DNA from: Laburnicola sp. R22_1
Lineage: Eukaryota > Ascomycota > Dothideomycetes > Pleosporales > Didymosphaeriaceae
DNA length: 64,000 nucleotides
Direction of reading: 5' to 3'
NCBI GenBank assembly: GCA_014281115.1
Contig: JACONQ010000010.1
Span: 1,116,001 to 1,180,000, forward strand
Of this stretch, positions 25,152-35,862 are shown one piece after another; within the stretch, counting starts at the first letter, position 1, and every line of letters begins with the position of its first letter. Below the pieces are notes generated by a model, which saw nothing but the letters and a program-made list of their open reading frames with translations, did not search any database and had not been told where the DNA came from. The position numbers and the translations under genes are program-made.

Positions 25152-25567
25152 GAGGAAGTACATGGTGCAGGACAGCTGTTTGGCCTGTTCAATGCCGCGA
25201 TGCGAAGTACAACTGTTTTGAATAGGAGAGATTGGAAGTGTAATTAACAAGTTTAGCGCAGTATTGGAGATACCCTGGATTCAAATATTACGTACCCATG
25301 CTTGTCTTTTATGCTTGTTGGTTCTTTCCCTGTTGAAAACGGATGACACAGCCAATGATGATGACCATCATCTTTGGGCTTGACTGGGCCACACCGCTTC
25401 ACCTTTACAAACGACACCGGCAAGTGATCTCCGGCTGCCACACGTCAGTCTACTTGAATATCATGTTGATGACATGAATATTTCCTGACTAGAACGTTGC
25501 CCGTCTCCCTCCATGTTGCACTTTCCGCACCGTGCAGCCTCCACCATCGGCATCACCTTACGGAACG
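25152..25567. other. Intergenic region between two membrane protein genes
   Basis: Holds the 3' UTR of the MARVEL-like gene and the promoter of the next. No gene or RNA recognised. Confidence 0.45.
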
Positions 25568-27279
25568 ATGAGCGCTTCAAGCTCCCGCCATGCCAGCCTC
25601 AGAGCGCGGGTCCATGGCCGGGAACGGAGCAAAGATCCGTGCATTGTCAAGATACGAAAAGCCTACTTCATCTTGATAGCGCTCCAGCTTGGCTTTGCTG
25701 TCGCTGTTGCCATCCTCATGCGCTGGGACGTACCTGCCCCAACCCAAGGGAAGACGGCGCTGCTCTCCCGCTTCCTCCCATATGCCGTACGTCACTTCCT
25801 CAAACACCCTGCTCTCTCTGCGCTGACGACCTAGCACAGTGCGCCCTGATATTCACAACTCGTTTTTATATCCTGCTCAGTCACTTTGCAGTCCCAAAAA
25901 TCTACCGCCGCTGGATGATCATCCTGATCTGGATCTGTACGTTATGCCCTTGACATTTGGTTGCTTGTGGAAGCACAGGGAGATTGTTTTCTGACCCCGA
26001 ATCCGTCACAGTCACCTTTGCCTTCTGGCTCGGCGTAACTATTAGGCTGGCTGAGAAAACTGGCCGCTTCGCCATCGTGGAAGCTTATAATGGGGATTCG
26101 CATCATGATACCTCGACGGACAGACGCAACTTTACCAATCCTATTTACGGGCCGGATGCACCGGGGGAAGGTGACGTTCAAGTCTCGGGTGATGACGATG
26201 CTGTGGCATCTGTGTACCCTGGTTTTGATGAAAATGTGCGAGAATCCTCGCCGACTACACTCAGCTGGACAAATGCGCCAGGACAGATATTTCATACCAA
26301 TGGGTCTGTGGAATTTCAGCCGACCGCTACACCGACGAAGACTAAAACCATGAAAGCGACCTGGATCAAGTCTCAGAACGGCGAGCCCGTGAAATTCGAA
26401 AGAACCGTTTCTTCCTCCCCGTCGACCTTCGCAACTGCATTTCTGCCACCTCGTATCGATGGGCCTACGGATCCTCATAAGGCTGCTCCATCGGTGGAGA
26501 TTGTAAGCATTAAAGGAGCCTTGATCCGTTCTCAGGACGGCGAGTCTATGAACGCCGAAATAGCAGTTTCTGGGGTCTCGGAAGTTCCGGGAATCACACA
26601 ATCTACCGGGGGGCAGACCCCTTCTGCCACTTCTCCGCCCTCACTCAGAACTACTCCTTCACCGCACGCAGTCCTCGTCAGTCACACCTCACCCTCGTGG
26701 TCTTCCGAGGATTCTTCCACCCCATCCACCTCGCTATCTTCCTTGATCATCCCACCCATTAAAATCGTGGGCATTCTACCGTCCTCCCCAAACCACCACC
26801 AGAGGCAGGAAAACTTCCAATCCCAAAATCCAGCCCAGAAGACAGCCCAGAATTCGAGCCAGGACCCTGTTGGAGGTCAAGCTCCCGCTTCGCCTGAGTT
26901 CTTAGACTTGCTCGCAAATTCCCAATGGCAAAGCCTCGTGCTCTACCCCAGACTGAAGATTGCAACAGGCCTGAGTGCAACAGTAGCTATCCTTGCGGCT
27001 ATATGTGGACTTCTATACGGGTCGGCAATGAAGAGACGGGCGGCTGAGTTGTTGGATCACGAGGAAGGGCCGCCAAAAACAGGGAGAGCGATGGTGGATG
27101 TAGAGAGGGTTGGGTATGCCGAGCAACAACGAGGGTTGCAAAGGCAGACCGGGAAGGGGAAAGGTAAGGCCAGCGTAGACCAGTTGACCGGTGATGCTTG
27201 TCGTGATGAAGCGGCGGAGAGAATGGATTACTACCTTGGGGGCGTGGAGGCGGACGACAGGAGGGCTGGGGCCATTTGA
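25568..27279 (+). CDS. Multi-span membrane protein with a long Ser/Thr/Pro-rich region, function unknown
   Basis: Three exons: 25568-25786, 25840-25936, 25979-27279; 538 residues. The N-terminal third has membrane segments at residues about 27-46, 72-92 and 98-125, then a long Ser/Thr/Pro-rich stretch (residues about 140-420) with several N-glycosylation sequons. A single hydrophobic segment follows (LSATVAILAAICGLLYG, about residue 455), and then a short basic cytosolic tail. This layout resembles surface sensors with a stalk-like outer region, but no known domain is recognised. The start is the first ATG in frame; an upstream open stretch begins with GTG. It lies between two other membrane protein genes, though I see no clear sequence kinship with them. 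Confidence 0.72.
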
Positions 27280-27804
27280 GGTGATTTACGGATGATTGTA
27301 GCTGGAACTGTAAGCAGTAGGGGAGCGTTAGTGTTGTGAGATCTGACGGCAATAGACTACCAACTCCGCCATGAGCACGTTTAACTCATTCGCTTCTGCC
27401 ACTCACGTATGCTCTAGGCCATGAGTATCCGCGTGTAGCCAAAGATGCCTCTTTCCAAGCCAAAATCTTTTCCTTTAGCTTGATACGCTTGTTCTGTTCA
27501 CTTTCTGGACGGTTGATTCCTCTCCACCACTAGGCGATTAGCATCTTCTGCACAGACGAGCTCCAAGTTTGACCGCTTCAAAGTCAAGAATGCGATGTAT
27601 TACGTCACAAGTACAAGACTACTTCACACTAAGTGTACCATGGGTAGTTCACACGAAATTCAGCCCTCTGCCGCTGAGCGCCGAATGCTCTCCGCATTTC
27701 CCTCCGCCACAGCGCCTCTTCCACCACAACAATTGCCCCCGCCACAAAGCGGAACCCCCTGTCCAAACATTAGCCAACTCGCGTATCCACACGCTCTCGA
27801 AGAC
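27280..27804. other. Convergent intergenic region
   Basis: Lies between the 3' ends of a plus-strand and a minus-strand gene, so it should hold both terminators. A plus-strand frame that starts near 27595 is a shadow of the minus-strand gene. Confidence 0.45.
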
Positions 27805-28276
27805 CTACACTTCGATGCGCACGAGCAGCCACAAGCGTCGAAAGTAGAACTCCTTCTCCCCGCCCGCCTCTTGCTGCATGGTCCCCGCATCCGTCTCCGG
27901 CTGCTTCCACATGTCGTACGACACCGCACAAGCGACGAGGTACAAGCATAAGACCAGTGTCTCGATGGCTATCAGCAGGCCCGTCGGGAGGCGCTGGATG
28001 CCGTCTTCAAGTCTAGTAACGAGCGTGATGATCTCGGCTGTGTCGAGCAGGACGCAGACGGCAAGAACGATGTAGACGGCTACGAGAGTGAGGTGGTGGA
28101 AGAGCGAGAGGTAGAGTGCGGTGGTGAGGATGCCGTGGGTGAGGAGGAGAGCTGCAGTTCGCGTACACACTATGCGGTGTCAGCATGGTACCTGCAGCGG
28201 GTGTGGGCGCACGACGTGTGGCCGTGGACGTACGGTGGAGGTAGCCGAGAGGAGACGGGAGATGAAAGCGGGCCAT
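27805..28276 (-). CDS. Small four-span membrane protein, function unknown
   Basis: Two exons read on the minus strand: 28276-28234 and 28169-27805, with a 64-nt intron (GTACGT...GCATAG); 135 residues. Four closely spaced hydrophobic segments fill residues about 15-40, 43-60, 70-90 and 85-105: LLLTHGILTTALYLSLF, LVAVYIVLAVCVLL, and GLLIAIETLVLCLYLVACAV. The tail ends in a basic, Phe/Arg-rich stretch. The length and topology resemble half of a MARVEL-like protein. A competing plus-strand frame covers the same DNA but has no hydrophobic pattern. Confidence 0.6.
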
Positions 28277-28865
28277 GGTCTAAGCTGTGGAGCTGGATAG
28301 CTGTCGGGTGCGTTCCTCTGGGCGTGGTCAAGAGGGGAATTGTGCTGGAGTGGGTGAAAAAATCAAAGGCGATAGATAGCGTCGAGTGATGAGTGAATTG
28401 GTGGTACGGTGTTGCCCGAGCTGCCAGTTAGGACCGCGTGCACGGATTGGCAACGGGTCGCTCCTTCTGTTGAGTGGTAGTCTCGACTGTCATCCAAGGT
28501 GGAAGGCGCAAGTCGTTGGTTGCACTTTCCGCATCCAAAATACAGATGGAAGCGTTGCAAGGTGCTCAGTTTTGGCTGTTCTGGAATGGCTAGCCTATGA
28601 GCTATGAGTGATGAGTGATATCTCTCAAGTTACGCTGGTGAACCCGGCATAGCGATGGGACAAGACTACGCCGCATGAGAGCTTAAAATGCAGCACCTCT
28701 TTACTGTGAAGATATGTGGTATACACCCAGGGCCTGTGATGAGGCCATGCCCTCTTCGAGTAATAATATAAGATGGTCATCGAGGAGACAGTAGTATAGA
28801 GTAATCGACGGAGATGGAAAGCGCAAACCGAGTGTAAGATCTTGTGTCTATGGGGTATCTTAAGA
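28277..28865. other. Intergenic region
   Basis: Promoter of the small membrane protein gene and 3' UTR of the cytochrome b5-like gene. No other gene recognised. Confidence 0.45.
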
Positions 28866-29873
28866 TCAATCCATGTCTTCCAGGCTACTTGTAGGGGTGG
28901 CGTGCTCTTCAGCGACCATGATGCCAACCAGGCACTCGCCAAGCATGTTGTCCCAATTCACCCACGGGTGCACCTCCATGAACAGCTTCCTCCCGTCTTT
29001 CCCCGCAACTCTTCTCAGTTCGCCCTCGCCTCCCGGGTGGAAGGGCAAATACGGCGTGATGTTGTACACCTTTCCCTCATAATTGGACCACGCGGGCTTC
29101 CCTTTCCGTCCGTTGTTCTCTTTGAGCATGGAAGGGGTGACACGGATCAGCGAGGGCACGCCGGACAAGTTCTTGCCTGCACGCTGCAGGTTCGCCCAGT
29201 CCAGTGGAGAATGGCCAGGCGAGAGTAGCACCTTGCCCCGCGCGTTCGGCGTTTTGACCGGCGGCGCCAAACCTCCATTCGAAGTTGGCGGGCCTCGATT
29301 GGGCACAGGCCCGCGATTGGGCAGCGGGCCCGTCGTCGGGACATGCATGGATTGTGAGGGCGTTGGGAGGGCACGAAGGTTCGAGGGATTCAACCGCGGC
29401 GGGGCCATCAGCGAGGACGTGGGTCTGGGCGGGGGAGCCATAGCAGCTGGCATCGAGGGCGCTGCCATGGGTGCCTTTGGGAGTGGCGAAGACGCTCTTT
29501 GCGCAGAGTTCAGCGCCGGGAACGATGGAGGTGGAAGACGGTCATCCTCTTCGTCTTCACCGGAGCTCTCGTGAGCGGCGAGCGTGAAAGTGGGGACGGT
29601 GCCATTTGCGCCGTCGCTTGGAATAGCCTTGGGAGTGCCGTCGGGCGACGAGATAGCAGGTGCTGGTTCCTGGCTGCTACTGTCTGTGGGCGGTGGCGGT
29701 TCGACAGACTGCTCGTCGGGAGGGCCTTGGTCTGCGCTTGGTTCGAGCGGCTTGTGTTCAGCGGAGGTGGGTGCGCTTCGGATGGAACGGAGATGGGCGT
29801 GCCATGACGAGGGCGGATGTTTGAATAGCAATATCGATAGTGAGATGGCAAGCAACGAAACAGCAAGGAACAT
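28866..29873 (-). CDS. Cytochrome b5-like heme-binding protein with N-terminal membrane anchor (Irc21-like)
   Basis: Intronless, 335 residues. Residues 2-20 form one hydrophobic segment, a likely signal anchor. Residues 25-225 are Pro/Ser-rich linker. The C-terminal domain (about residues 240-325) reads VTPSMLKEN, WSNYEGKVYNITPYLPFHPGGEGEL, then HPWVNWDNMLG. HPGG and the later His are the two heme-iron ligands of cytochrome b5. The WxxYxGKVYNI variant and the position of the second ligand fit the yeast Irc21 (YMR073C) group better than microsomal b5. It probably works as an electron carrier at a membrane, partner unknown. It shares a 363-bp divergent promoter with the nicotinate phosphoribosyltransferase gene. 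Confidence 0.88.
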   Translation of the reverse strand: MFLAVSLLAISLSILLFKHPPSSWHAHLRSIRSAPTSAEHKPLEPSADQGPPDEQSVEPPPPTDSSSQEPAPAISSPDGTPKAIPSDGANGTVPTFTLAAHESSGEDEEDDRLPPPSFPALNSAQRASSPLPKAPMAAPSMPAAMAPPPRPTSSLMAPPRLNPSNLRALPTPSQSMHVPTTGPLPNRGPVPNRGPPTSNGGLAPPVKTPNARGKVLLSPGHSPLDWANLQRAGKNLSGVPSLIRVTPSMLKENNGRKGKPAWSNYEGKVYNITPYLPFHPGGEGELRRVAGKDGRKLFMEVHPWVNWDNMLGECLVGIMVAEEHATPTSSLEDMD

Positions 29874-30236
29874 CTCTTTGAGGGTGAAGTGGTACCAGGC
29901 GATAGCCGCCCGCCGCGTCGCTTTGAGTTCGCCGCGGCATTTATTGAAAGGTTTCAGGGTCCAGCCCGCCCCGCTTAGCTATCGATAGCTACGGCAATGC
30001 ATTCCTTTTTCGCCGATGACGCTCTTGTTTGCGCTACGGCGCCGCAAACCCCCCAGCCGCTGTCGTCGAGATCAGATCGATTGATGTGCTTCACAACCCG
30101 TATCCGGACTCAGACGGTGACACCTGGACTTGAGCTATCTCCCAGTGTTACACGCGCCCACCGACAGATATAAAGGCTGCTCTGCCCCACCACCTCTCCA
30201 TCTCAGCACCACTCGCCTTTGAACTACATCACACCT
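29874..30236. promoter_or_regulatory. Divergent promoter of the cytochrome b5-like and nicotinate phosphoribosyltransferase genes
   Basis: 363 bp between two ATGs that point away from each other. Contains a TATAAA at 30169-30174 for the plus-strand gene and a perfect 16-bp palindrome, TAGCTATCGATAGCTA, at 29976-29991, which could be an operator for a dimeric regulator. Confidence 0.6.
30169..30174 (+). promoter_or_regulatory. TATA box of the nicotinate phosphoribosyltransferase gene
   Basis: TATAAA in context CAGATATAAAGGCTG, 63 bp before the ATG at 30237, a normal fungal distance. Confidence 0.55.
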
Positions 30237-31860
30237 ATGGCCGACGTCAACCCCTCCACCCTGCCCGAGGGCATCTTCTCGCTACTCGACACGTGAGTTT
30301 GCTCTCAATCTTGAATGTGTCTGGTATCCTGACAAGGCTAGCGATCTCTACAAACTGACGATGCAATGCTGTGTTTTGAAGTATTTCCCCGAGGTCGCCG
30401 TCACTTACAGTTTCACCAATCGCACGCCGGACAAGAAGCTCAGCCGCGCGGCCTTTCGTTGGCTTCAGACGCAGGCAGACAGTAAGCAAATGTCCATTTC
30501 ATGCGCCCAGTCTTGCTCACCCTTGTAGAACTCGAGAGCATCACTCTGTCAGATGACGAATTCATGTTCCTCAAGTCTACATGCCATTATCTGAACGATC
30601 CATACCTTCTCTTCCTCTCGAAATTTCGCCTAAATTCGTCGAAGCAACTGAGGCTGGTCTTCAAGCCGATCAACGACACCGGTTCAGACGATGATCTCGG
30701 GGACTTCAGCATACACACCGAGGGATTGTGGGTGGATACCATCCTGTATGAGATACCGCTCCTTGCCCTGGTCAGCGAGGCATATTTCAAGTTCTGCGAC
30801 AAGGACTGGACTCATGCTGGCCAGGTTGAGAAGGCATACGAGAAGGGAGCGAAGTTACTGAAAGAGGGCTGCATCTTCTCCGAGTTCGGCTCACGGCGGC
30901 GGCGCGATTACCACACCCAGGATCTGGTGCTGCAAGGACTCCGCCGCGCAGAGGCTGATGCTGCCCAGAAGGGATGGCCAGGCAAGCTTAGTGGGACAAG
31001 CAACGTGCACTTTGCGATGAGGCACGGCTTGTTGCCAGTGGGAACCGTTGCGCATGAGTGGTTCATGGGCGTCGCAGCCATCACGAACAACTACGAGGAA
31101 GCCAACAAGATCGCTCTGGAGTACTGGACATCGACTTTCGGCGAGGGAGTCCTCAGTATCGCTCTTACAGACACATTTGGTACTCCGACCTTCTTGAAAG
31201 CTTTCAAAGAGCCGATCCCGGAGATCACTACTGCTGCGCCGGGGGGTGCGACCACACTCGCATCTGCAGCAGCTACAACGAACCCACACGTTCAGACGCT
31301 GGCTCGCACGGAGCCTCCTATCAAGGCCGGCGTTGATGGCGTGACCAAAGGGCAGAGGACGTACGCTGAGGTGTTTACGGGCGTACGCCAAGATTCCGGC
31401 GACCCGCTGGAGTTTGTCAAGATGATGCGCCAGTTCTACGACGAGCAGGGCATAAAAGCGAAGAAGACGATTGTTTTCTCGGATTCGCTCAACATCGAAC
31501 TGTGTCTGAAGTACAAGGTCGCAGCGGAGAGGGAAGGCTTCCAGCCCACCTTCGGCGTAGGGACTTTCTTAACGAGTACGTGTGCTGCGATTGCTGTCAA
31601 TGGAGATACTAATTGACGTAGATGACTACGTCCAGGAGTCTACCGGCCAAAAGTCTGTGCCGTTGAATATTGTCATCAAGATTGCTTCGGCCGCAGGCCG
31701 TCCTGCCGTAAAGATCAGCGACAACATCGGGAAGAACACGGGCGACAAGGCGACGGTCCAGGAAGTCAAGGAGCGTCTCGGCTACACGGAGAAGGAGTGG
31801 GCAGGCGGTGACGAGAGCACGCGGTGGGGGACATCGGAGCAGCCAGGGGCATCTCAGTGA
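30237..31860 (+). CDS. NPT1: Nicotinate phosphoribosyltransferase
   Basis: Converts nicotinate and PRPP (with ATP) into nicotinate mononucleotide, the first step of the Preiss-Handler NAD+ salvage route. Four exons: 30237-30292, 30342-30481, 30529-31575, 31622-31860; 493 residues. The N-terminus reads LLDTDLYKLTMQ, the family signature. Later come EFGSRRRRDYHTQ, GTSNVHFAMRHG, PVGTVAHEWFMG (containing the His that is phosphorylated in the reaction), and VRQDSGDP for PRPP. The inserted segment at residues about 300-335 (Ala/Thr-rich, then GVTKGQRTYAEVF) is also usual in fungal forms. It supplies the NAD+ that sirtuins such as the one at 11.3 kb consume. Confidence 0.95.
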
Positions 31861-32576
31861 TGAGGCGAAGTTTCTGTATAAAAGAGGACCAGGTTATGTC
31901 CAGTTGCGCACTCCGCAGTGCACGGATTTGCATATGTATCACAGCCTAAACGGTCAACGGTCGGAGTCGGTATACCCAGGGCGGACATTTCATAGCGAAG
32001 GCTGAGCGTACCCTGCCTTTGCCCTTACCCGTTCGGACACGAGTTGCGAGTCCTCTGGGGGCGAAGGCGAATGTCGCAAAGCTAGCCGCAAGAGCAAGCA
32101 CAAGCGCATGCACAGTCAATGAAGGTTTTGTTTGCGTGTGGGTTCAAAAATAGCGCACAGAGGCAGGATCAGCTCATCGCAGTCTCATTGCAGTTTAGCG
32201 GCGGCTTTAGACAGCTAGCGCCTGGGCAGATGGCGCTACGCAAGCGTGGCCCGGCGTAAGGGCTGACCTTCGCCTTCAGCTTACAGCCCCAGACACCGCG
32301 CGGAAATACAAACTTCATATCTTACTCCTCGCGGCCCTTCACCACTGCATTACAGTCCCACTTCTGCGACCTCTAGCACCTGTCACCTGCCCGTTTACCC
32401 GCCGCGGCATCAAGTTCGTCTCCTGTGCAGGCGCCTAGTGTCTCAGGAGCCCACCCATCCACCGCACCATCGGGTTTCACTATGAGTGTAAGTCCTCTTT
32501 GTTTCCGTCTTCGCGCCCATTCCGCTCTCATCTCGAACCTGCCCCTCCACAACACAGCACGCAGAGCTAACTCACC
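31861..32576. other. Intergenic region and leader of the syntaxin gene
   Basis: No gene supported. Contains an ATG at 32480 followed directly by a canonical splice donor (ATGAGT then GTAAGT), which could be a tiny alternative first exon for the syntaxin gene spliced to the acceptor ATCACAG just before 32587. Confidence 0.45.
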
Positions 32577-33613
32577 ATGGCATCACAGTACGGCAACGGA
32601 GGCTACCAACAGATGGGGTACGGCGCGAATCCCTACGATCAGCGCGACGGCGGCGCAGGCGGCGACCGGTTCAACAACTACGCCCAAGGTCGGTATGACG
32701 AGCGTATGTTGGCTTTGCTTTTCGCATCCTACGCCTCCTAACACAACACAGCGAGCGCAATGGAAATGCAGCCCTACGGGCAGCAGGGCGGTGGCGCTGA
32801 CCCCAATGCTATCCTCAACGAGTGCCGCGAGGTCGACCGCGCGCTTGATCAGATCGACGGGCAGCTAGACAACCTCGAGCGGACATTTAAGCAGGTGCTC
32901 GCGCGGCCAGACATGCCATCCGGCGAAATCACAAACCTCAGCTCCCAGGTCATGACCGGGTACCGTGCCCTTGTCACGCGCGTCAAGAACATTAAATCGA
33001 AGCCTGAGTCAGGAAATCCCCGCAATGCACCTCAAGTGGGCAAGGTCGATCGCCGGCTGAAGGCAACCATCAACCGGTATCAGAACCTCGAGTCGGATTT
33101 CCGCCGGGACTCGCAGGCCGCGGCTGAGCGTCAATACCGCATCGTCCGCCCGGACGCGTCGGATGAGGAGGTCAGGCAGGCCGTTGAGGACCCGGAGGCC
33201 CCCATCTTCCAGCAGGCTGTAAGTGTTCGTTTGCCCGTTGCCCATGCAGCCGCTAATCAAACCTTTAGCTTCTCAGCTCGGACCGCCGCGGACAGGCATC
33301 ATCGACCCTGCGCAATGTCAAGGAGCGACACGAGGCCATCCAGAAGATTGAGCAGCAAATGGTGGAGCTCGCACAGTTGTTCCAGGACCTCGATCAGATC
33401 GTCATGCAGCAGGAGCCTCTCGTGGAGAACATTGAGCAAAAGGGCGAGGAAATCCACCAGAACGTCGTCCAGGCCAACACCGAGATTGGCGGAGCCATCG
33501 AGAAGGCGCGCAGCGCCCGCCGGAAGAAGTGGTGGTGCCTGCTCATTGTCGTCATCATCCTGATTATCGTCGCCATCGTTGTTGCCATTGTGGTTTCGAT
33601 GAATAAGAAATAG
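32577..33613 (+). CDS. Plasma membrane t-SNARE, syntaxin family (Sso1/2-like)
   Basis: Acts in fusion of secretory vesicles with the plasma membrane. Three exons: 32577-32703, 32752-33218, 33269-33613; 312 residues. After a Gly/Tyr/Gln-rich N-terminus comes the Habc helical bundle (from about residue 58: CREVDRALDQIDGQLDNLE). The SNARE motif follows (about residues 222-282), with the zero-layer Gln in LFQDLDQIV. The C-terminal membrane anchor is residues 288-308 (WWCLLIVVIILIIVAIVVAI). The chosen ATG has a strong CACCATGG context. An alternative is the ATG at 32480 joined by splicing, which would give MSYGN in place of MASQYGN; both keep the frame. Confidence 0.93.
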
Positions 33614-34835
33614 CGGGTCTGAGCCTCTCCTTCTACGCATCACCTCATCCGATATCCAGTATCATATCCGCCATTCTCTTTGCGTCCTTACAGTTTTATC
33701 ATGGCCGGCCCGGTACTTTGTATATAATACCCTTGGTGGATACGGGCCATCACTCACTCCATTTCATTACTCTCGAAAATTGCGCTTCTGCTACACTTCT
33801 TATATGTTCGGCGTCAACGGCGCCAAACTTGATATCTTGTAATCAAAATTTTGCATGAATTGTTCTTGGGAAACGGCGGTCAATAGACCCGTGGGGTTGC
33901 GCTGGTCAGTGGCAATGTTTTGTAGCGATATTGTGGAAGCTTGGCTTTATTACACGCTTCTCTTTTGATTCTTGCTCGGTGATGCTGGAGTGACCAACTA
34001 ACTCTGTTTGCAGTCATACCTTTACCAGCGTTAGCCCCTCTCACCTCCCTTTCCACTCCACCGTTAGCATATATGTTATGGCCTCCAGACCTTCCTCTGT
34101 AACGCTTGACGTATCGGCTTCAGATCCTCCCAGAAACAACTCCGTACCACAGTACAAAGACGAACAGAGAGACACGCTAGGGGCTGTGTTTTAGCCCGAG
34201 ATATGTAAAACACGTACGATGGCAGTCTACAAAGTTATTGCAAGGATGATTTTTGATACTTCACTCGGACACGGCTCTTCGTGATGCGAAGGGATGCGGG
34301 GCTATATTCGTATGGGAATGGAGGTTGATAATACGGTTGCTGCTTGGCTGCGTATTACTCGGACCTGTATCTTGAGAGCATTTGCCCGATTACGTGCGCT
34401 TAGAGTCAAGATGATGATGGTTGGGGTGGCTCACATGTCATTCTTGGTCCATTTGATCCACGACTCCAACTCTTACCCTTCCGAGAGTTCATCACCCAAT
34501 TACCATACGCCTGTCAATTAGGCCCCGCACGACTACTGTGTCATTTTCCATTGGGTATGGGTTGCTGATGGACTGCTGATTGACGACAAGCGTCGCACTC
34601 ACCAGGCACATCGGCGCTTGCAAGGTCCGATCGGTGCTCGGACCCAGCCGACCGTCATCTCATCGTCTGTCCATTGGTTCTTGCCCAAGGCCCGCCGTGA
34701 AGCGTCCGTCTGGGGCCAAATGCATTGCGGGCGCGGAATGGCATGAAATAGCTCCTCATCTTATTTCTACTACCGCTCATACAACCACGATCCTTCCGTA
34801 TCCTCCCGTCAAGCTGTCCGACACCCACAGCAGCC
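33614..34835. other. Intergenic region
   Basis: No gene supported. The first few hundred bases are probably the syntaxin 3' UTR. A frame at 34294-34521 is short, without domain. Confidence 0.45.
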
Positions 34836-35345
34836 ATGTCTTCCGCCCTCGTACCATACAGCGCCCCACCCTCGACTGCTGTAACCACCACTTCCCACTC
34901 CACCTCCACCTCCCTCCTCCCCTCGCGCTTCTTCACCGCGCAAACCGGCCACGCCCTCGCCACAGAACTCCTCTACCGCCTCCTCTACGACATCCTAAAC
35001 CGCCTGCTCGCCTCCCTGCACCGCCTCGCATCGCACCAGCTCGACACGTTCTCGTCGTTCCTCGAGCGCAAAGCCCTAGAGAGACAGCAGGTGCGCAAAG
35101 ATGCGCTGGACGCGGCGAAGAATAGCCTGGAGAAGAGGGATCGGGGACTGAGGATTACAGAGGAGGTGGGCAGGGCCGCGACGCAGAGCGGGTTCCTTGG
35201 TGGGGGGAAGGGCTTTGCGTGTCCTGTGACGAGGCAGGATAGTGGGGTTGGGGCGCCGCCTGGATGGGTGGGGGTGGTGCTGGAGGGGATTGAGGAGGGG
35301 AGGCTGGTGGAGAGGGACTTTTGGGGGCATCCGTTTGTGAATTGA
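34836..35345 (+). CDS. Small protein of unknown function
   Basis: Single exon, 169 residues, ATG in a GCC-ATG context. The central region (residues about 40-110) is helical and leucine-rich (ATELLYRLLYDILNRLLASLHRL), followed by a charged coiled-coil-like stretch (FLERKALERQQVRKDALD). The C-terminal third contains Gly-rich loops and ends in RDFWGHPFVN. No known domain recognised. It stays open over 510 bases of biased GC-rich sequence, so a chance frame is not excluded, but the amphipathic pattern and clean start favour a real gene. Confidence 0.55.
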   Translation: MSSALVPYSAPPSTAVTTTSHSTSTSLLPSRFFTAQTGHALATELLYRLLYDILNRLLASLHRLASHQLDTFSSFLERKALERQQVRKDALDAAKNSLEKRDRGLRITEEVGRAATQSGFLGGGKGFACPVTRQDSGVGAPPGWVGVVLEGIEEGRLVERDFWGHPFVN

Positions 35346-35862
35346 GTGAGGGTGGGTAGTAGAACGGTTCTTGTCATGGCCAGTGATGTTGTGCATCAAG
35401 CTAATTTCGAAGCCTCTAGGAGAGCGTTGCGAGTCACGTGTTGGCTTCATCTGCAATACTTCATCAAGTATGCCTTGTGCTCCGCGAAGGCACATTCTGC
35501 CTTGGCCACGTCCACAGTTGCTCTGAAATAGTGTTTCCCTCAGCCGCGTGTGTTTACGTGGCGAACCTACACCACGCCATTCTGGTTGGCAGGTCGAAAT
35601 AGGTGGCTGACGCCACTGCTACAGTACTGCCCCAAGTTTAAAGTTTCCGGACACTCTGCGGCCGTATTAGGTATCCTGGGGTAACTCGCAAGGGGGAAAC
35701 TTTGGTCCAGGCGCTGAAGCTCAAGAGTTTGGAATGCAATCTTGCTTGGGGCTGTCTTTGGTGGACACGCTGTATGATTCTCTAGCCGCACAGTACTGGA
35801 TCCGTGTTCATCAAGACGCAATGCCATTGTTATTCAGCATATACACCACTCTATGACAGAGC
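35346..35862. other. Convergent intergenic region
   Basis: Between the ends of the small unknown gene (plus) and the S41 peptidase gene (minus). No gene or RNA recognised. Confidence 0.45.

Noticed and set aside
27595..27951. Plus-strand frame opposite the small membrane protein gene
   Set aside because: No hydrophobic or conserved pattern; the minus-strand model has an intron with correct phase and a clear four-span pattern.
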